DNA of 53,782 bases from an uncultured Crocinitomix sp. (GCA_905478225.1 CAJQHR010000033.1:1-53782); one strand, 5' to 3'. Counted from the stretch's first letter, positions 27,474-36,961 are shown. Translations and numbers: made by a program. The notes: generated by a model from the sequence alone, not told the origin.

Positions 27474-29030
27474 ATGTCTACAGTAGCAGTTGAAACCGAA
27501 ATTAAAGCGGTTTTAGATCAATTAGGATTGAAAGAATTGAACAATGGTGCCTCAACGGGATCACATTGGTTCAATACCCGAGGGGAACAAATTGACTCTT
27601 ATTCTCCAGTTGATGGAAAATTAATAGCCTCAGTAAAGAGTGCTACGGAAGCCGAATATGAGGCAGCAATTTTAAAAGGGCAAGAAGCTTTTAAAGAATG
27701 GCGACAAGTGCCAGCACCCAAAAGAGGTGAAATGGTTCGTCAACTTGGTGTAAAACTGCGTGAATACAAAGCGCCTTTAGGTAAATTAGTTTCTTATGAA
27801 ATGGGAAAATCATACCAAGAAGGATTGGGTGAGGTTCAAGAAATGATTGATATCTGCGATTTTGCAGTTGGATTATCTCGTCAGTTAAATGGATCAACAT
27901 TACACTCTGAAAGACCAGTTCATAGAATGTATGACCAATACCATCCATTAGGAATTGTAGGAATTATATCCGCATTTAACTTTCCAGTTGCTGTTTGGTG
28001 CTGGAATACAGCCTTAGCTTGGATTTGTGGAGACGTTTGTATCTGGAAACCATCAGAAAAAACCCCATTAACTGCCATTGCATGTCAACATATTGCGGCG
28101 CAAGTATTCGAAGCGAATGATGTGCCAGAAGGTGTTTCATCTGTACTAATTGGTGGAGCCGATTTAGGAATTGCAATGTCAAACGACAAACGAGTTCCTT
28201 TAGTATCTGCAACAGGATCAACCCGGATGGGCAAGGCTGTTGGTGAGGCTGTTGGAAAAAGATTAGGAAAATCATTATTAGAACTCGGTGGAAATAACGC
28301 CATTATTATTACTCCATCTGCTGATTTAGAATTGGTAATTCCAGGTGTTGTATTTGGAGCTGTTGGTACCTCGGGACAAAGATGTACATCAACGCGTCGT
28401 TTAATCATCCATGATTCTATTTACGATAACGTAAAGAATATTTTAGTGAATGCGTACAAGCAAATCACTATTGGCAACCCATTAGATGAAGCAAACCATA
28501 TGGGACCATTAATTGATAAAGACGCTGTAACCGCTTACTTAGGAGCAATTGATAAGGTAAAAGAAGAAGGCGGAACTATGTTGGTTGAAGGAAAAACATT
28601 AACAGGTGAGGGATACGAATCAGGTTGTTATGTTTCCCCATCCATTGCAGAAGCAGATAATTCATTTGCTATTGTTCAGCATGAAACATTTGCACCACTT
28701 TTATATTTAACAAAATATAGCGGATCAGTTGACAATGCAATCGATATTCAAAATGACGTTGCACAAGGACTTTCATCTTCAATTTTCACCAATAATATTC
28801 GTGAGTCAGAAGAGTTTTTATCTGCATGGGGATCCGATTGTGGGATTGCTAATGTAAATATTGGAACTTCAGGAGCAGAGATTGGCGGTGCGTTCGGCGG
28901 TGAAAAAGAAACTGGTGGCGGTCGTGAATCAGGATCTGATGCATGGAAAGTTTACATGAGAAGACAAACAAATACAATTAATTACTCTGCTGAGTTACCC
29001 TTAGCGCAAGGGATTAAGTTTGATTTTTAG
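27474..29030 (+). CDS. amaB: ALDH7-type aldehyde dehydrogenase (alpha-aminoadipic semialdehyde / piperidine-6-carboxylate dehydrogenase)
   Basis: A 518-residue NAD(P)-dependent dehydrogenase. The catalytic Cys is Cys304 in GQRCTSTRR and the general base is Glu270 in ELGGNN; the active-site Asn is Asn169 in SAFNFPVAVW. The C-terminal stretch GTSGAEIGGAFGGEKETGGG is characteristic of the antiquitin (ALDH7) branch, which oxidises 2-aminoadipate-6-semialdehyde in lysine breakdown. It is cytosolic, with no signal peptide. It is transcribed alone: the promoter box at 27444 and the strong terminator at 29117 bracket it. Substrate specificity is inferred from the family. Confidence 0.93.
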   Translation: MSTVAVETEIKAVLDQLGLKELNNGASTGSHWFNTRGEQIDSYSPVDGKLIASVKSATEAEYEAAILKGQEAFKEWRQVPAPKRGEMVRQLGVKLREYKAPLGKLVSYEMGKSYQEGLGEVQEMIDICDFAVGLSRQLNGSTLHSERPVHRMYDQYHPLGIVGIISAFNFPVAVWCWNTALAWICGDVCIWKPSEKTPLTAIACQHIAAQVFEANDVPEGVSSVLIGGADLGIAMSNDKRVPLVSATGSTRMGKAVGEAVGKRLGKSLLELGGNNAIIITPSADLELVIPGVVFGAVGTSGQRCTSTRRLIIHDSIYDNVKNILVNAYKQITIGNPLDEANHMGPLIDKDAVTAYLGAIDKVKEEGGTMLVEGKTLTGEGYESGCYVSPSIAEADNSFAIVQHETFAPLLYLTKYSGSVDNAIDIQNDVAQGLSSSIFTNNIRESEEFLSAWGSDCGIANVNIGTSGAEIGGAFGGEKETGGGRESGSDAWKVYMRRQTNTINYSAELPLAQGIKFDF

Positions 29031-29116
29031 TCAGTCTGAAACTGACAAATTTTAGACTGCGTTTTAACATATTGTTTTGGCGTGGTTGAATGACTTAAAA
29101 GATTTTTAGAGATAAG

Positions 29117-29147
29117 GCCCCGTTCACTATTTTGAGCGGGGCTTTTT
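29117..29147 (+). terminator. Terminator of the aldehyde dehydrogenase gene
   Basis: GCCCCGTTCA and TGAGCGGGGC pair over 10 bp with one G-T wobble around a short loop, then six T. It lies 86 bases after the stop at 29030. Confidence 0.9.
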
Positions 29148-29205
29148 TGATTCATATTTACCATGTCAGATTGAAAATTGTACATTACACCTCGAAATAA
29201 CCACT

Positions 29206-29741
29206 ATGAAAAGAATAATCCAATATACCATCCTCGCATTGCTCTTTATGATTAATAGTTTAATAATGCCCCGTCTGAAAGCCAAGAGAATAGCACAGCT
29301 CCAGAAGGAACCGCGTCACTAGAAAATTCGGAAGATGATCCGGAAGAATTGGTTTATGTTCAATTAGACGAAGTTGCTCCATTTGAAATAAGCATAGATT
29401 CTTTCACTGAATTTCCACCAGAAATTGATTGTTGTGCCTGCTATTTTTCAAAAAAATTTGATGCTTTCAATTTAGGTGAGTATATCTATATGGATGATTT
29501 TAGAGTGAAATTTGCCTTTATGAAATTGGATGGAGAAATGAGAAATTTACTTTAGGTAGAAGCAATTGGGAAGATGACGGAAATGGAACTGTAATTGTTG
29601 CCAACAATGACTATGTAATTACCCTTAATTTTAAGCAAGTTTCCAGTTCGGATGAGACCTTTCAAAAGGAAGGGGACTTACATTAATAATAGTGACGGGC
29701 AAACGATCGTTATTCCATTTTTTGGTGAATGCGGATGTTAG
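29206..29741 (+). pseudogene. Lipoprotein gene with three frameshifts
   Basis: ATG at 29206 begins MKRIIQYTILALLFMINS. The next codon should be the lipobox Cys (TGT) but reads TT, so one base is missing and the frame is lost. In the correct frame NNAPSESQENSTAPEGTA continues to FAFMKLDGEMRN, passing a Cys-rich IDCCACYF. A second shift near 29540 leads to FTLGRSNWEDDGNGTVIV, and a third near 29675 leads to GTYINNSDGQTIVIPFFGEC and the TAG at 29739-29741. The intact protein would be about 178 residues, a surface or periplasmic lipoprotein of unknown function. Three independent indels in 540 bases show that it is dead. Confidence 0.85.
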
Positions 29742-29789
29742 TAGTTCACTTTACACATAGCTTTTAAACCATCCGTCTGAAGCAGATTA

Positions 29790-30557
29790 CTAATTGCCTT
29801 TCCCTATTCCAAAATTATAATGAAGGGTTAACTGAAAATAGTGATGGTTTTGAAATTCTAATTGAGTCGGTGTGCGAAAATCGGTAAAACCATATTGGTA
29901 ATTAACGTTTGCACCAAGATTATTAAATTGATATGACAACCCTGCTTTTAATCCAATATCTAATGGTTTTAAGCCCGATTTTGAACTGGACTCATTGAAT
30001 CTAGTTTTCTCGGCAGCAGGCAAAGTAGCAAGAACTGCATCCACCGGAAGCCCATCAGGAATTAGCGAAACAATATCTACCGTTCTTAAAAAAGGCGTAT
30101 CAACTGATTTAACCTCCTTCGCTTTTGCGGAAAGCATGAATCCAAAATACGGTCCAGCGTAAATGCTCAAATCTTTATAGCGATACGCGGCAACAAGCGG
30201 CAACTCAATGTATAATTGCGCTACACGGCCTGATGTATGTGAATATGATTCTAAGTTTACCTCATCAATTTCAATCAAATCTTCTAAAACAAAAAGATTC
30301 ACTAATACAGTGTCGCTTGAACTATAGGATTGTCTTTTCTGAGAAGCAAACACACCCGATCTTAAATAAAAATAATCGATGAAATGGTACTCAACATTCG
30401 CTCCTGCATGAAAGCCAGGCTCAAAACTTTTACCGAGCTCAGTTGATTCTAAAAAGGGCATGTTAAACCCAATCTCTGGTCCAAGCTTTAATTTTTGACC
30501 ATAACTGATTACGGATAGAAATAAAAACGTTGTTGCAAGTGCATTCGAAATTTTCAT
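29790..30557 (-). CDS. PorT-like outer-membrane beta-barrel protein
   Basis: A 255-residue protein. The ATG at 30557 gives signal peptide MKISNALATTFLFLSVISYG followed by QKLKLGPEIGFNMPFLES. The pattern of alternating aromatic and polar residues, Gly-rich turns (AGANVEYHFIDYFYLRSG, IYAGPYFGFML, NVNYQYGFTDF) and a C-terminal YFQLTLHYNFGIGKGN fits the OMP_b-brl family, usually eight strands. It starts 11 bases after the stop of the large T9SS cargo gene on the same strand, so the pair is an operon. Small barrels next to large secreted proteins often act as surface partners; that link is inferred here. Confidence 0.85.
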   Translation of the reverse strand: MKISNALATTFLFLSVISYGQKLKLGPEIGFNMPFLESTELGKSFEPGFHAGANVEYHFIDYFYLRSGVFASQKRQSYSSSDTVLVNLFVLEDLIEIDEVNLESYSHTSGRVAQLYIELPLVAAYRYKDLSIYAGPYFGFMLSAKAKEVKSVDTPFLRTVDIVSLIPDGLPVDAVLATLPAAEKTRFNESSSKSGLKPLDIGLKAGLSYQFNNLGANVNYQYGFTDFRTPTQLEFQNHHYFQLTLHYNFGIGKGN

Positions 30558-30568
30558 GTTTCGCAATT

Positions 30569-33500
30569 TTAAAAGTTTGAAGTATCAACCAAACGCATGG
30601 CTGCGTACCATTTCAATATTTTTTCTCCAACACCCGGCACGTCGATATGGAAGATGTATAGTCCGCTAGCAATTGGAATACTTGCATGATTTTTCAAGGT
30701 CCAATCTGCAAATGTGAGTGCGTTGTCTTTTTCAATTTTCTTAACCAAACTGCCGTTCATATTGAATATTGTTATGGTACAAGTTTCAGTTAGGTTGGTG
30801 ATTTTAACGCGGTTGTCAATTCCATTTCCTTCATAAGCCGAGTAAGCATAATATGGATTGGGAACAATCTTTATTTGATCGAGTGCTGAAATTGCCGTTT
30901 CATTCTGCTCATACTGCGTCTGAATTCCATTTGTTGTGAATCGATAAGCCGGTAATCCATTATTAATTCCTGTGTAAACTTCCGTTTGATATGGATGACT
31001 AACGCGCAAACTCATGCGGGCTTCTGTACTTAACAATACCTCATCACTCACTAAAAGTGGCTCAACAATCCACAAGCAATTTTTCCACGTGTTAATGTAG
31101 TTAGATGCTGATTCATCTTGCAATTGATTGTACAGCCAGTTTCCATTGTCATAAGGCGGCATATCTCCTCCGTCAATATCAACGCCAAAAACATAAATAA
31201 AATGTCCACCACCAAATCGAGGTTCACCTGTTAAGGCATTTGCATATTCGGATGTCGGATTCCAAATCATATCGTGCCCATTAGAACCTGCTAACCACGA
31301 ATTTTCTCCGAACGCCATATTTAAGCGTTCTCCCGTTTCAACATCAATGGCATATCCAGGAAACCAGCTCATTCCGGTTGTTTCCAATTCATTTCCGTTA
31401 ATGTCTAATGATTTAGATCGGCGCAAGGTCATTATGGAAGCATTACCAATGTTTTGGTTATTAATATGCCCTGTTTCGATTACGGGACATTGCGTCCATT
31501 TTGTCTGGTCATCAGTAAATACAATATCAACACCATGAAGATCTGCAAAGCTAGTTTTGGTCTGACTAATTGTTGGACTATACCAAGAACTTGCTAATCC
31601 TGAAATAGGATCGTAAGTTGCATTTGGATATCCAATTGGCATGCCTTGAAATTCTGTTCCGGCTAGTTTAAATGGACCGGCAATACCACCAACTAACCCT
31701 TCATATAATTGATCGAAATCAACAACTTTGTCTCTATAATAGCAAGGGTTCAACACTACAGGGCCTAAGCAATCGTCTGGCTCAGGTTCAAATGATCCCG
31801 ACCTCAGCCAGTTCGTGGCATTATATTGGTCGGTATCCTCAATCCCTGTTAACCATCTTTTGGATGAATCTGCAAAAGTCAATGTAGCGCCTATCGGATC
31901 AGTTTCATATCCTAAATATCCAAATGAAAGATTCGTATAATTGGTCTGAATAACAGAGATAGCTATTCCCCATTCTGGAATGAGTTGATCGCTTGCAAAA
32001 TCAATATTGTTATTAGAATAAACCGTATCATTTGTAGCTAAGTTTACCACATACCAAGCGGCGGTATCCAAATCTTCTTCATCTAAAGCAGTAAAATAAA
32101 GTTCAAAATCATTTGCAGGTAAATTCAAAGGATCGATTACTTTAATTTGAATAGGACTAGCTCCTGACGCATATGTCAATTCATCTAACTGACCGTTTGC
32201 CAAAATTTGTGTTTCAGACTCGGCTGAAATTTCAGTCCAATTGCCGCCATTACCCCAACCATCAATTCTAGTAGCCGCTAATTCGTATCCATATCCAACA
32301 CTAAAAATCGTTCCTCCGTTTTCAGGGTTTGGTGAGTGTGGAATTCCTTCGTAAGATATAATTTCGCCAATTGCTCCTTTACGACTCGATAAATAAGGTT
32401 TTTTCTGACCATCTAAACTTGTTGGAGAATCAGGATCATATTTTTTAAACTCGTTGGAAGCATAAGCAATTGCCATATAATAATAGCGCTTGAAATTTAC
32501 CAATCTACGATCCCCAGCCGCGAATAAATCATCCGTCACACTGAAAGAATGTTCAATCCCTTCGTTTGCGCCCATGACCATGACTTGAGGAGCGGATGCC
32601 CCAATTTCATCATCAAACGCATAATTCACTAATCGACTAATTGAGTCACGAATGTCACATTGAAAAACTAACCGTGCTTTATCGACATTAATCAATTCAG
32701 TTGGCGATATTGTTGGGTTTGCCAATTGAAAGACTTGGTAACCTTGAAAACTATAGTTATTGTCAAATTCGCCTTCTCCATCCGGATTTACAATAAATGG
32801 ATCAAATTCATCATAGTTTTCATCACTATTGTTGGAATTAACCTCGTTATAAATTGAAATTATTAACTCATTTTCCATTTCTTGAATGGACAATTCAGGG
32901 GCATGAGGACCGTCTAAAACTTTAAAGCAATTATCAAATAAAGCCTGTGCTTTATCATCTGCTTTTTGCAAAGCCACAACTGATTCGAAAGGATCGCCTG
33001 TATTTGCTCTTGCCCAAACAATTCCTGTTGTAATATTGTTTACTGCCCCAGGACGCAAAATAAACGGTCCAGCAGATTGGGCAAATCTTCGGTCAAAAGG
33101 AACATTTCCCGCAGTTTGTTCTGTCCAAGTTTCTTGTGGAGCACCACCGGTTCCAAAACCCAGCGGATCTGTATCTCCCGGGAACATATAATCAGCCGTT
33201 ACACCCGTCAATGCATCAGGGTTACTTTGGTGTCCACTTCCGCCATAAACGAAAGGTGTACCATCTTTCCAAAATCCAGTTAAATAATTATAATAATCTT
33301 GTCCCGAAACAGGGTCTGTTTGTGCTGCAATTCCGCCCCCACCAAGGTTATTATAGTATAAAAAGCGGCGCATTCCTAAACGCTCATTATCTACAATTCC
33401 ATCTCCATAACCTATTCCTAATCCAGCATAAGGAATACCGTTACCTGCATTCACCTCAGTCAAACCAATACTATCTTCAATATAAATAGGATTGTCTTGC

Positions 33501-34600
33501 CCGTCATTATCCAAATAAGGTCCTTCAAAAAAATCGACCCCAGCTGCAGGCGGATTAGCACCATAACCAAGGTAACCGCCATCCGTTGCATCAAAGGCAT
33601 TTCCGTTATACGTGTACCCCAATCCACGGCTTACATCACAGCCTACATAATCATCATTCGGTCCACCCAATGCACCATCAATAAACACACCGAAATAAGT
33701 ATTGTAAAGTGTTTGAGTGGAACGGTTAACCAATTCATAATTATAAAAAGTCATGTTATTAATTTCATCATTGGTTGCAAAAGCAAAAGCCTGAGCACGA
33801 ATCTCCATTCCTAAAGGATCACCGCCCGTTTCGGTATGAATATTACCTTTATCATTCATCACCCACCAAATGGTTTGATCGCCAAATAAAGTTACGGTTC
33901 TATCCAATCGGCAATCCACTTGTTTTTCAATATCATACCATGGGTAATCTCCGTTGTTTGGATCATACAACCCATCTTCATCTCTATCATAAAATGGAGC
34001 GAGGTAAAAATTTTGTCCCAATGAAGGATCACCATGTGCCGGCCAATCAATTATTGACAATGGAATTTCATAATCAGAGAAATCATCCGCTTGTGTGGTA
34101 GTGCCATTCTCTTCATCAAATAAACCAGCTTTAAACCAGGCATCAAATTCACGCACTTCATCTTGACTTATGACAAAATGGCGATCATATTCTTGGCAAG
34201 TAGCGGGGATAATTTCGGCCTCCCCCGTCTCTGTTAATGGACCCGTCCAATAATCTTGACCTTGACGGTAACGAATTGCTGCGATTTTCAATTGTCCGTT
34301 AATATCAACTCCTCCCAACCAAAGGGCAGAAGTAAATAAAGCCATAATACCTGAACCTTTTGGGACCTCATATTGCGAAAAGTTTTGACCCGCAATTTGC
34401 CACAAATTTCCCCCCGTATGAATGAGCGCCTTTACATTATTAAACTCTAAAAAAGTGGAGGCAGATGCTGGGGCACACCCGGCTGCTCTATCTTCTGTTG
34501 GTCCATCCTCTTCAGATGCTGCAAGATGTTCATAATTGAGTGGTTGTGCCCAGACACTGGAACCTAAAAACAGAAGGGTAAGTATTGTAATGATTCGCAT
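30569..34600 (-). CDS. Large secreted protein with T9SS type A sorting domain
   Basis: A 1343-residue protein. ATG at 34600 starts signal peptide MRIITILTLLFLGSSVWAQ (an upstream TTG at 34609 is less likely). The N-terminal part carries the GSGIMALFTSALWLGGVDING motif of a widespread Bacteroidetes family of large secreted proteins of unknown role. The middle holds many Asp/Asn-Gly and Trp-rich loops and no catalytic motif that I recognise. The last 90 residues (KIVPNPYYAYSAYEGN, ITIFNMNGSLVKKI, ASGLYIFHI) are a type A sorting domain with the PNP start. It should be surface-attached or released through T9SS. The barrel gene downstream is in the same operon. Confidence 0.88.
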   Translation of the reverse strand: MRIITILTLLFLGSSVWAQPLNYEHLAASEEDGPTEDRAAGCAPASASTFLEFNNVKALIHTGGNLWQIAGQNFSQYEVPKGSGIMALFTSALWLGGVDINGQLKIAAIRYRQGQDYWTGPLTETGEAEIIPATCQEYDRHFVISQDEVREFDAWFKAGLFDEENGTTTQADDFSDYEIPLSIIDWPAHGDPSLGQNFYLAPFYDRDEDGLYDPNNGDYPWYDIEKQVDCRLDRTVTLFGDQTIWWVMNDKGNIHTETGGDPLGMEIRAQAFAFATNDEINNMTFYNYELVNRSTQTLYNTYFGVFIDGALGGPNDDYVGCDVSRGLGYTYNGNAFDATDGGYLGYGANPPAAGVDFFEGPYLDNDGQDNPIYIEDSIGLTEVNAGNGIPYAGLGIGYGDGIVDNERLGMRRFLYYNNLGGGGIAAQTDPVSGQDYYNYLTGFWKDGTPFVYGGSGHQSNPDALTGVTADYMFPGDTDPLGFGTGGAPQETWTEQTAGNVPFDRRFAQSAGPFILRPGAVNNITTGIVWARANTGDPFESVVALQKADDKAQALFDNCFKVLDGPHAPELSIQEMENELIISIYNEVNSNNSDENYDEFDPFIVNPDGEGEFDNNYSFQGYQVFQLANPTISPTELINVDKARLVFQCDIRDSISRLVNYAFDDEIGASAPQVMVMGANEGIEHSFSVTDDLFAAGDRRLVNFKRYYYMAIAYASNEFKKYDPDSPTSLDGQKKPYLSSRKGAIGEIISYEGIPHSPNPENGGTIFSVGYGYELAATRIDGWGNGGNWTEISAESETQILANGQLDELTYASGASPIQIKVIDPLNLPANDFELYFTALDEEDLDTAAWYVVNLATNDTVYSNNNIDFASDQLIPEWGIAISVIQTNYTNLSFGYLGYETDPIGATLTFADSSKRWLTGIEDTDQYNATNWLRSGSFEPEPDDCLGPVVLNPCYYRDKVVDFDQLYEGLVGGIAGPFKLAGTEFQGMPIGYPNATYDPISGLASSWYSPTISQTKTSFADLHGVDIVFTDDQTKWTQCPVIETGHINNQNIGNASIMTLRRSKSLDINGNELETTGMSWFPGYAIDVETGERLNMAFGENSWLAGSNGHDMIWNPTSEYANALTGEPRFGGGHFIYVFGVDIDGGDMPPYDNGNWLYNQLQDESASNYINTWKNCLWIVEPLLVSDEVLLSTEARMSLRVSHPYQTEVYTGINNGLPAYRFTTNGIQTQYEQNETAISALDQIKIVPNPYYAYSAYEGNGIDNRVKITNLTETCTITIFNMNGSLVKKIEKDNALTFADWTLKNHASIPIASGLYIFHIDVPGVGEKILKWYAAMRLVDTSNF

Positions 34601-34718
34601 AGCGTGCAATTTATAAAATTTTGGACATTTTCACCCCTAAAAAGACACCAAAATTCTTGTTAATTATACGATTCTAAAACGCTTAATTTACTGATTTATA
34701 GAAGTGTTTGAATGCAGA

Positions 34719-35281
34719 TTAGTCTCGTACTAATTGCACGGCACCTTGTCCATTGAATACCATATCATTCGTTGAAATCGCCTCATAAACCTAGAAATAG
34801 ACACCAGAAACGCAATCATCTCCATTGCGATCCGTTCCATCCCAACTCTTATTTATATTATTCAATTCGGCCACTGTTATTCCTCAGCGGTTAACAATCG
34901 TACACTTAAAAGTTTCAAGTCCAAATGCTTTAAATTCGAAGGTAAACTCGTCATTAATTCCATTACTCCCCGGACTAAAAATATTGGGCGCTTCAAGTTC
35001 AGGTTGCACATGTACAATGAGGTTTTTACAGGTGGTGTCTGCACAGCCATTTTTATTCATGGCGATTAAACAGACCTCATAAACAGCCTCTCCCACATAA
35101 GTAGAATCGATTATTTCAAAATAGTCATGCGAAATAATCAAGCCAGTATTTGGATGGTCTAAATTCCATAAAAACGTAGTGTCAACTCCAGGGTCGTTTG
35201 GATTGGCGAAATTTTCTGATTCATTAATAAAGTTCACAATCACCAATTCCGTCCCTTCACAATCATCATTGCACAAACACG
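34719..35281 (-). pseudogene. C-terminal fragment of a CHU_C protein, paralogue of 36962-40801
   Basis: On the minus strand, from the junction at about 35281, CNDDCEGTELVIVNFINESE reads through to the CHU_C segment NIFSPGSNGINDEFTFEF and VNR, then TGA at 34884-34886 where Trp of NRWGI is expected. It continues in frame with ITVAELNNINKSWDGTD and a TAG at 34791-34793 where a Tyr is expected, ending QGAVQLVRD TAA at 34719. It follows residues about 1094-1279 of the intact protein at 36962-40801 almost position by position. Its N-terminal half lies at 36435-36888; the DNA between the two pieces is foreign to the gene. Confidence 0.88.
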
Positions 35282-35401
35282 CTAAAAAAAGATGTCGAAG
35301 AAGAAGAAGAAGAGTCAGCGAAGAGCAAAAACGACAATGGTAATTTGATTTTTATCGTTTTAGCAATTATTTTGATAATCGCCATGACCTGTTATAAGTA
35401 A
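35282..35401 (+). pseudogene. 3' fragment encoding an acidic stretch and a C-terminal membrane anchor
   Basis: A start-less open frame LKKDVEEEEEESAKSKNDN followed by a single hydrophobic helix (NLIFIVLAIILIIAMTCYK) and TAA at 35399-35401. It looks like the end of a tail-anchored or C-terminally anchored protein. It abuts the dead CHU_C fragment within a few bases on the opposite strand, marking a recombination junction. Confidence 0.45.
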
Positions 35402-35428
35402 TATCCTTAACTATGTTATATTTATAAT

Positions 35429-35488
35429 ATGAGGTTTTTAAGTCTTATATTTATTTTGTTGACACCAATATTTTCTGCCCAACATTGA
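35429..35488 (+). pseudogene. Orphan signal peptide followed by a stop
   Basis: ATG at 35429 encodes MRFLSLIFILLTPIFSAQH and stops at TGA 35486-35488. It is a full Sec signal peptide with an SAQ cleavage site but no mature protein, so it is probably the 5' scrap of a lost secreted-protein gene. No related downstream frame was found. Confidence 0.4.
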
Positions 35489-35588
35489 ACATTTAATTGT
35501 CCAAGTTTAAATTAAAACGTATCTATTTGGTTGGAATCTTAATAAAATGTCACCGTTTTTTAATATCTTCGAAAAAATTATTATTATT

Positions 35589-35936
35589 ATGAGAAAGATA
35601 AACTATCAACCTATTATTGGACTACTTTTTTTTGCCAGTTGTAGCACAAACCCATCAGAAATTGAAGTCTCCAGTCTTGAAACACTTTGTGATCATGTGG
35701 AAGCCCTAGGTGAAATTTATGATGAAATGGAAGAAATAATGGGTGTAACAAGGATGGACGAAAGAGCTTTTGAAGTATATAACAAATTGTGGGCTGAATC
35801 GGAAGAATTCATGGCGTTAGATCAAAAAGAAGATGAAATAAAATATTCAATGAGTCATAATACATTTAGATTTAGTGAACGACTATTTAAGGATTGTCCA
35901 AAAGGTGAGAAGTATTATCCATGGCTAAATAAATAA
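35589..35936 (+). CDS. Small lipoprotein of unknown function
   Basis: A 115-residue product from the ATG at 35589 (MRKINYQPIIGLLFFASCST), with lipobox FASC and Cys18 lipidated. The upstream in-frame ATG at 35547 would bury the signal and is less likely. The mature part is helical and charged (LCDHVEALGEIYDEMEEIMG, ENKLW-like segments, Cys near the end in KDCPKGEKYYPW). No family is recognised. It is the only complete-looking gene inside the 1.15-kb segment that replaced the middle of the CHU_C paralogue, so it may have come with that DNA. Confidence 0.6.
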   Translation: MRKINYQPIIGLLFFASCSTNPSEIEVSSLETLCDHVEALGEIYDEMEEIMGVTRMDERAFEVYNKLWAESEEFMALDQKEDEIKYSMSHNTFRFSERLFKDCPKGEKYYPWLNK

Positions 35937-36010
35937 AAACATTTCAACTTTACGCAATGTGTCCGAATTAATCATTTTGAATAACACTATCGGTAAACAG
36001 ATATTAAACA

Positions 36011-36097
36011 ATGATTAAAGTTGCAACCGATATAGAAGCTCCACGAGAAAAAGTATGGGAATATTGGACAGATCATAAACGTTGCACGACATTTTAG
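36011..36097 (+). pseudogene. N-terminal scrap of an SRPBCC/AHSA1-domain gene
   Basis: ATG at 36011 gives MIKVATDIEAPREKVWEYWT then DHKRCTTF and TAG at 36095-36097. The IEAP-x-E-KVWEYWTD start is typical of SRPBCC (START-like) ligand-binding proteins, which normally run 130-150 residues. Only 28 residues remain. Confidence 0.6.
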
Positions 36098-36131
36098 CCG
36101 TTAAGTTATAAGCTTTAGAATTAGTTCATAA

Positions 36132-36185
36132 ATGAAAGTAATAATAACAGGTTCAACTGGAATGGCGGGTAGAAAATATTGGTGA
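36132..36185 (+). pseudogene. N-terminal scrap of an NAD(P)-binding (NmrA/epimerase-like) gene
   Basis: ATG at 36132 gives MKVIITGSTGMAGRKYW and stops at TGA 36183-36185. The first beta strand and the Gly-x-x-Gly-x-x-Gly loop of a Rossmann fold (GSTGMAG) are clear; such proteins normally exceed 200 residues. Only 17 residues remain before an unrelated frame begins. Confidence 0.55.
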
Positions 36186-36434
36186 CAACAATGTATATAG
36201 CGCATTGAAACGCGCCATATACGGTCCGTTATCTTTTCTTGGCGTCAAGGCCCAGGCATATGTAAAAATTCACCCAAAAGGTAAGATTAAAGTACAGAAT
36301 ATTCCCCGTGCCAGACAAATATCATTTGATACAATTTTCTATGAAGTAGTAGAATACAAAGAAGGCGCCTTAACTATTTTAGTTGATTCTATGAACAGAT
36401 ATGTGTATGAGGTTTGGGTAACAAAAAGAATTGG
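36169..36434 (+). pseudogene. Internal fragment of an unidentified gene
   Basis: An open frame from about 36169 (VENIGDNNVYSALKRAIYGP) through FLGVKAQAYVKIHPKGKIKV and IFYEVVEYKEGALTILVDSM has protein-like composition but no ATG. It runs beyond 36435 only because the antisense of the next fragment happens to stay open to 36564. No family is recognised. Treated as a scrap within the inserted segment. Confidence 0.4.
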
Positions 36435-36888
36435 TATGGATAAATGTTTTTATACACGACTTTATCAAACGAGCGTGCTACAGCTGTTTTGTTATTTACT
36501 GGATTACGAAAGTTTCTGGTGTGATGTCTTTGATTTAAAAATTGAATTTCAGCCCCTGTGTTAATATTCTGAAATTCAATCTTAAAATAGTCCCATTGCC
36601 ATGGAGCGACTTCTTTCCCATGCTCTCTTTTTTCGTGGCGTTCATGAGCCTCTTCTTTAGACATTTCTTTGGCCTTGCCAATAATGAAGGCATCCTTTGA
36701 AAAAAGATTCTGTGATTGCCATATTCAGCAAAAACCTGAACTTTTTCCTGCATAACATCATCATAACGATTCAAATTTTCAGTAAATCCAAGATCTTTGA
36801 GGGGCTCTATTGTCCAAGCGGAGTTTTGTACTTGCGCATTAACCGTGTTAACTATTAAAACAAGGAGTAAGAGAATAGAACTTTTCAT
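36435..36888 (-). pseudogene. N-terminal fragment of the CHU_C/DUF7948 paralogue, frameshifted
   Basis: ATG at 36888 starts signal peptide MKSSILLLLVLIVNTVNAQ, then WTIEPLKDLGFTENLNRYDD, which parallels the start of the neighbour at 40801. After EYGNHRIFF the frame shifts: the run at 36700-36705 has six bases where seven are needed to continue as SKDAFIIGKAKEMSKEEAHE. The other frame continues RHEKREHGKEVAPWQWDYFK to SFDKVVYKNIY, where similarity ends at about 36435 and foreign DNA begins. It covers about residues 1-150 of the paralogue; the matching C-terminal piece is at 34719-35281. Confidence 0.85.
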
Positions 36889-36961
36889 AGTCAATGTTTG
36901 GGAATTAGATTCATGTAATTGTTAAACGTAGAAAAACACTAAATAGTTGATTTTTAATAGA

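Noticed and set aside
33077-34101. Several open frames on the plus strand opposite the large T9SS gene
   Set aside because: Low-complexity His/Tyr/Gln-rich shadows of a well-supported minus-strand gene.
35282-36434. Integron-type gene cassette array
   Set aside because: All pieces share one strand as cassettes do, but no attC-like recombination sites or integrase are seen and most pieces are truncated inside genes.
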